Shown in pieces: positions 5,284 to 8,960 of a stretch of 8,960 nt of DNA. The notes beneath the pieces were generated by a model. It did no database searches. It worked only from the letters and a program-made list of their open reading frames with translations, and was not told where the DNA came from. The stretch is taken from NCBI GenBank assembly GCA_003158115.1, contig PMGM01000093.1, positions 21,895-30,854 on the forward strand, in the 5' to 3' direction. The DNA is from Methanobacterium sp. Its GTDB lineage: Archaea; Methanobacteriota; Methanobacteria; Methanobacteriales; Methanobacteriaceae. Position 1 is the first letter of the stretch; each line of letters begins with the position of its first letter. A program made the translations under genes and the position numbers.

Positions 5284-6393
5284 ATGTCAGATACTGCAAA
5301 GACTTTAAAATTTGTGTCTAAAAATTCTAAATTTATAGCGAAGAACGTTTTATCTAAAAATGATCTTTCAGAAGTTGTAAAAAATATGGCAAAAGATTTA
5401 GGTGCCTCTGAAGTTGGTATAGTAACTAAAAAAACTCTTGAAGGTGGTCCTGTATCAACAGATTTAGATTATGTTTTACCTGGAGCAAAATCTGCATTAG
5501 TATTTGCAGTCCCATTAGATCAAAATCTTATTGAACCATACCTAAGCAAAAAAGACCATTCATTAAATAAAAATAAAATACGTACAACAACATTTACACG
5601 TGGAATTGCCTCAGAGATAGCAGAATTTTTAGATATGATTGGATTTGAATCTAAAGCCATATCCCCAAATTTTGTATACAGAAAAGATACTCCCAATGGA
5701 ATAAGGGATATGAAACCTATTATTTCACACAGATATCTAGCAGCAAGATCCGGAGTAGGATTCTTTGGACATTCAGGTCATATTTTAACCAAAGAATTTG
5801 GTGCAGCAATTGTTTTAGCTTCAGTTGTAACGACTGCAGATCTTAAAGCAACAGAACCTTTGCCTAAATCAGAAAACTATTGTGATGAATGTAAGCTATG
5901 TACAGCTATTTGTATACCAAAGTTCATTCCAAAAAATGAAAAAACAATAATAGAAATGGGTGGAGAAGAATTTGAATATGGTAAACGCGGAGATTACTCA
6001 AGATGTGGAATTGTATGCTCAGGATTCGCAGGTCTACATACTTCCAAAAAATGGTCAACATGGTCACCAACAAGAATAGACCTCCCAGAAAAGGATGAAG
6101 ACTTTAAATTTGCAATGTTAAACGCAATACCCGCATATCTACAAAGACCCAAAAACGGAGACTATTTCTATCATCCATTAATCCCCCAATATAAATTAGA
6201 ATATACATGTAGCAACTGCCAATTCATCTGTCATCCAGACAAAGAAGTCAGAAAAAACAGATTTAAACTAGTCAAAAATAGTGGAGTGATCATTGAAGAT
6301 GAATGTGGAAATCGTAAAGCAGTAACACCTGAAGAAGCGGAAAAAATAATTCAAGATATGCCAGATAAAAGAAAGAAGCTTTATACAAACTAA
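5284..6393 (+). CDS. QueG/reductive-dehalogenase-like 4Fe-4S protein (COG1600-type)
   Basis: A 369-residue soluble iron-sulfur protein. The central segment RSGVGFFGHSGHILTKEFGA (about residues 155-174) corresponds to the GLGWIGKNT-L-EFG stretch of epoxyqueuosine reductase QueG, whose family binds cobalamin. A ferredoxin-type motif follows: C200-x2-C203-x2-C206-x3-C210. A second set consists of C241-x3-C245 and, later, C309-x2-C312-x3-C316-H-P, arranged as in the two-cluster domain of QueG and RdhA. Two 4Fe-4S clusters are likely. Archaea make archaeosine and do not need epoxyqueuosine reduction, so QueG activity is doubtful and the substrate unknown. No twin-arginine signal is present, so it is cytoplasmic. 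It lies 32 bases after the frameshifted regulator, probably in one operon, and is followed by a decayed partial paralogue. Confidence 0.85.
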   Translation: MSDTAKTLKFVSKNSKFIAKNVLSKNDLSEVVKNMAKDLGASEVGIVTKKTLEGGPVSTDLDYVLPGAKSALVFAVPLDQNLIEPYLSKKDHSLNKNKIRTTTFTRGIASEIAEFLDMIGFESKAISPNFVYRKDTPNGIRDMKPIISHRYLAARSGVGFFGHSGHILTKEFGAAIVLASVVTTADLKATEPLPKSENYCDECKLCTAICIPKFIPKNEKTIIEMGGEEFEYGKRGDYSRCGIVCSGFAGLHTSKKWSTWSPTRIDLPEKDEDFKFAMLNAIPAYLQRPKNGDYFYHPLIPQYKLEYTCSNCQFICHPDKEVRKNRFKLVKNSGVIIEDECGNRKAVTPEEAEKIIQDMPDKRKKLYTN

Positions 6394-6447
6394 TTTACAG
6401 TTTACAAAAAAACATCAAAGTGTATCACGGAGAATCCTAATACTTAA

Positions 6448-6751
6448 TTAACTAAAATAATAAAAAACATGGCCAAGATACTTGGAGCATGTAATGTACC
6501 ATACCCTAGAAACATTAAAAAAATTGGCATTTTACAACTGATTTGAATTATTCAAGAAGGGGAAACTCTGCAATTACCTTTACAATGCCATTAGCCGAAG
6601 ATGATTTAAATGAAAATATTGACAAATATCTTCCAAAAGAAAATCATAAAGATCTTGAAAAACAAAAAGTAAGATCTACCGCCCTTGCAAATGGAATTGC
6701 TCTAGAAATATCAGGATTACTAAACCCGTAGGTTACGAAGCGGTTATTTAG
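6448..6751 (+). pseudogene. Decayed second copy of the QueG-like gene (N-terminal part)
   Basis: Three successive frames match the N-terminal third of the gene just upstream. At 6448 LTKIIKNMAKILGACNV corresponds to LSEVVKNMAKDLGASEV. From about 6540 DLNYSRRGNSAITFTMPL corresponds to DLDYVLPGAKSALVFAVPL, and further on KQKVRSTALANGIALEIS matches KNKIRTTTFTRGIASEIA. At 6731 GYEAVI corresponds to GFESKAI, ending at TAG 6749-6751. The stretch contains at least two frameshifts and a short internal loss, and everything after that, including both iron-sulfur regions, is gone. The ATG or TTG codons inside are not real starts. The same order and strand as the intact gene, 54 bases away, indicate a tandem duplication followed by decay. 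Confidence 0.85.
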
Positions 6752-6935
6752 TTACAATATCATTTACTCATAGATACCGATTAATTTGAGATAGATATTG
6801 TTTAAGTTCCATTTTATGTTTAACTTTTATGTTTATATGGAAATCTAGTGAATGTTCTGAATATTAACTGTCGCTGATGGTATCCTCTAAGTATGAAGGA
6901 TAGTCATTTTGAACATAAAACGCTACTAATAACAA

Positions 6936-6949
6936 TTAGAATGTTCTAA
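6936..6949 (+). promoter_or_regulatory. Perfect dyad TTAGAA-TG-TTCTAA before the permease start
   Basis: A 6+2+6 perfect inverted repeat ends seven bases before the first ATG of the permease. Its right half contains ATGTTC, and the same core occurs at 6852-6857 (within a 9-base direct repeat GAATGTTCT) and, inverted, as GAACAT at 6911-6916. A site over the translation start fits a repressor operator. The dyad is short and AT-rich, so chance cannot be excluded. Confidence 0.45.
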
Positions 6950-6956
6950 ACACTTA

Positions 6957-8276
6957 ATGATGAGTAAAAGTAAAGAAGCTTTAAATGGAAAACCTATTGG
7001 TATTTGGTCTGCCGTGGCCATTGGAATAGGCGGTATGATCGGAGCAGGTATTTTTTCCATTTTAGGTATTGCAACCACAATAGCCGGTAATGTAGTTTAT
7101 ATCTCTTTTATTATTGGAGGTGCAATTGCACTTTTAAGTACTTACTCCTACGCCAAATTAGCTACTAAATATCCATCTGCAGGAGGACCAGTAGAATTTT
7201 TAGTCAGAGGATTTGGTGACGGTGTCCTGAGTGGTGGATTCAATTTTCTATTGTGGATTGGCTTCATCTTTGCCCTAAGTGTTTACGCAGAGGCATTTGG
7301 AAGTTATGCCTCTATTTTCTTACCCATGGGTCAATCAGGACTCTCTGTTACTATTCTAGCGATTCTAATTATCCTGATCTTCACAGGCATCAATTTTTTG
7401 GGACCCAAAGTAGTGGGAAGATCAGAAATAATAATTGTTGGAATAAAAGTAGGAATACTGATGGTTTTTGCATTAGTGGGATTGTTTTTTATAAAACCTT
7501 CCTTATTAACAATTTCACAATTTCCTCATGTTAATAATATATTAACAGCGTCTGCATTATTATTTTTAGGATATCAAGGCTTTGGTTTAATAACCAATAC
7601 TGCGGAGGATATAAAAAACCCTAAAAAAAACATAGCCCGAGCACTGTACATCGCAGTTGCACTAGTAATGCTCATATACGTACTGGTTTCTTTAGTTGTG
7701 GTGGGAAATCTTCCAATTCCGGAGATTGCTAAAACAGCAGATTATGCACTGGCAGTGGCAGCAGAACCATTTGCAGGATCAATAGGATTTACTATAATGG
7801 CCATAGCAGCTATAATTTCAACTTCATCTGCAATTAATGCCACACTTTACGGAGGAGCTAATGTAAGTTATCTAATGGCAAAAAAAGGTGAACTACCTAA
7901 AATTTTCAATAGAACCACATGGAGAGATGGTAAAGAAGGTTTACTCATCACCAGCGCCATTGTTATACTCTTCACAATATTCCTTAACTTGAGCAGCGTA
8001 GCAATGATGGGCAGTGCATTATTCCTAATAATCTATGCTGGAGTGAACTTTGCACACCTCAAAGTACATAAACAAACCAACGCTAACAAATACATCATCT
8101 GGCTGGCCATAATAGGCTGCATATTCGCATTAACCGTACTAATCTACTACGAAATCTATAATTCACCATTAACCCTTGAACTATTAATAACTGTAACTAC
8201 TGCAGCGTTTTTAGTAGAATTCATTTATCGAAAATACAGCAAAAGAATTTTAAAGCAAAGAAAAATTAATATTTAA
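6957..8276 (+). CDS. APC-family amino acid/polyamine permease
   Basis: A 439-residue integral membrane protein with about 12 hydrophobic helices, the usual size for the amino acid-polyamine-organocation family (COG0531). Helix 1 carries GIGGMIGAGIF (residues 23-33), the glycine-rich unwound segment that binds the substrate's amino and carboxyl groups. The helix 6 region and following loop, FLGYQGFGLITNTAEDIKNP (about 202-221), is the second family hallmark, ending in the conserved E-D-x-K-N-P. It probably imports an amino acid or related amine by proton or sodium symport; the substrate cannot be read from sequence. Either ATG at 6957 or ATG at 6960 may start it; no ribosome binding site precedes them, so the message may be leaderless. 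A dyad lies just upstream and a T-tract about 100 bases downstream. It appears to be transcribed alone. Confidence 0.92.
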   Translation: MMSKSKEALNGKPIGIWSAVAIGIGGMIGAGIFSILGIATTIAGNVVYISFIIGGAIALLSTYSYAKLATKYPSAGGPVEFLVRGFGDGVLSGGFNFLLWIGFIFALSVYAEAFGSYASIFLPMGQSGLSVTILAILIILIFTGINFLGPKVVGRSEIIIVGIKVGILMVFALVGLFFIKPSLLTISQFPHVNNILTASALLFLGYQGFGLITNTAEDIKNPKKNIARALYIAVALVMLIYVLVSLVVVGNLPIPEIAKTADYALAVAAEPFAGSIGFTIMAIAAIISTSSAINATLYGGANVSYLMAKKGELPKIFNRTTWRDGKEGLLITSAIVILFTIFLNLSSVAMMGSALFLIIYAGVNFAHLKVHKQTNANKYIIWLAIIGCIFALTVLIYYEIYNSPLTLELLITVTTAAFLVEFIYRKYSKRILKQRKINI

Positions 8277-8679
8277 TACTTAATAAAAGTAGACATTTAG
8301 TCTGAATCTCCAACGAATATTTCTAATTATGGACTTTAAAATTCAGAATTAGTAAATACTGGAATATATTCTATACTTTTTTTTAGTAACTATAAGTCAA
8401 CTAGTAACATTATCCATTCTATTTAATAACTGAGATTAATGAATTATTATGTGGAGTTAAAATCATATACAAATTTTTGATGTTGGAGATGCAGTTTGTT
8501 CCTTTTTAACAATCCAATGAGGATATTAAAAGTTCAGAATTAGAAAATAAAACTTAGTATAAGTTGGTATCTTACTCTATTTCTTTTTTATAAACTATAC
8601 AACCATTACTTTTGGGATATAGTACTTCTAGCAGATTTGGTTCATGAAATTACAATATATCCAGATTAAAATGAAGTTA
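8277..8679. other. AT-rich intergenic region between permease and histidine kinase
   Basis: About 400 bases between two convergent genes. No reading frame stands out. It contains the permease terminator near 8361-8384 and an 11-base direct repeat TTCAGAATTAG at 8342-8352 and 8533-8543. No RNA gene was recognised. Confidence 0.5.
8361..8384 (+). terminator. Candidate terminator of the permease gene
   Basis: The palindrome GAATATATTC (ending at 8371) is followed by CTATAC and then T8 at 8377-8384, about 100 bases after the permease stop. The oligo-T tract fits archaeal termination; the AT-only hairpin is weak. Confidence 0.45.
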
Positions 8680-8960
8680 TCAATAGTTTTGGTTGGGTAT
8701 TGTGAAATGGAATATTGTTCCTTTACCTGTTTCAGATTCGGCCCAAATTTTTCCACGATGTTTTTCTAATATTTTTTCTGAGATAGCTAAACCAATTCCT
8801 GTCCCTTCATATTCTTCACTCGTGTGTAGGCGATGAAAGATATTAAATATCTTTTTTAAATGCTTTTCATCTATCCCAATTCCATTATCCTTAATAGAGA
8901 AAATATATTCATCATCTACATCTTCATAAGATATTTGTATCTCCGGATTTTCTTTGCCAC
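8680..8960 (-). CDS. Sensor histidine kinase, C-terminal ATPase domain (partial)
   Basis: The minus strand carries an open frame from the right edge to TGA at 8682-8680, giving the last 92 residues of a histidine kinase. Visible in order are the G1 box (IKDNGIGID, which binds the adenine), the F box (FNIFHRLH), the G2 box (EGTGIGLAIS) and the final strand region (GKIWAESETGKGTIFHFTIP). These mark an HATPase_c domain of the HisKA-type, active in the catalytic core. The N box, phosphoacceptor histidine and any PAS or membrane sensor domains lie outside the window. Methanogen kinases of this type are often soluble PAS proteins, but that cannot be seen here. It converges on the permease gene, and no response regulator follows it within the window. 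Confidence 0.92.
   Translation of the reverse strand, partial: GKENPEIQISYEDVDDEYIFSIKDNGIGIDEKHLKKIFNIFHRLHTSEEYEGTGIGLAISEKILEKHRGKIWAESETGKGTIFHFTIPNQNY

Noticed and set aside
7253..7534. Plus-strand open frame of 93 codons inside the permease gene
   Set aside because: It is an out-of-frame shadow; the overlapping frame encodes conserved permease helices.

Overview
The window looks like an AT-rich accessory stretch of a methanogenic archaeon, most likely of the Methanobacteriales (Methanobacterium-like). This is inferred from archaeal TATA-type promoters, GGAGG/GGTGA ribosome binding sites, oligo-T terminators, and the gene families present: a lone KaiC/RadA-type ATPase, a coiled-coil plus winged-helix regulator with a KCDIC motif, a QueG-like iron-sulfur protein outside a queuosine context, an APC permease and a histidine kinase. 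No rRNA, tRNA or CRISPR array was seen.

Layout, left to right. (1) 1-48, minus: the first 16 codons of a small membrane protein, probably DUF2798, leaving the window. (2) 148-506: a decayed copy of a KaiC-like ATPase, followed at 564-1286 by its intact paralogue. (3) 1676-1915: a small winged-helix protein, then 1927-2297: a broken VapC-type PIN toxin gene. (4) 2355-3254, minus: a cation diffusion facilitator with an altered metal site. (5) 3255-3843: a long stretch with no gene. (6) 3844-4182, minus: a conserved-looking small protein of unknown function. It diverges from a winged-helix regulator gene at 4497-5251 that carries a single-base frameshift in an A-run. An 11-bp GC-rich inverted repeat lies between them, one arm beside each candidate promoter. 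(7) 5284-6393: an intact QueG/RdhA-like 4Fe-4S protein directly behind the regulator, followed by a decayed second copy of its N-terminal half (6448-6751). (8) 6957-8276: an intact APC-family permease with a perfect 6+2+6 dyad just before its start. (9) 8680-8960, minus: the ATPase end of a sensor histidine kinase.

The main theme is duplication followed by decay. Two genes have a broken paralogue beside them on the same strand, a toxin gene is reduced to a remnant, and a regulator is frameshifted. The most system-like locus is 3844-6393: a divergent pair sharing an inverted-repeat control region, in which a cysteine-bearing regulator is followed closely by a possibly corrinoid-dependent redox protein. 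I infer a redox- or cofactor-responsive unit; nothing in the sequence proves it.
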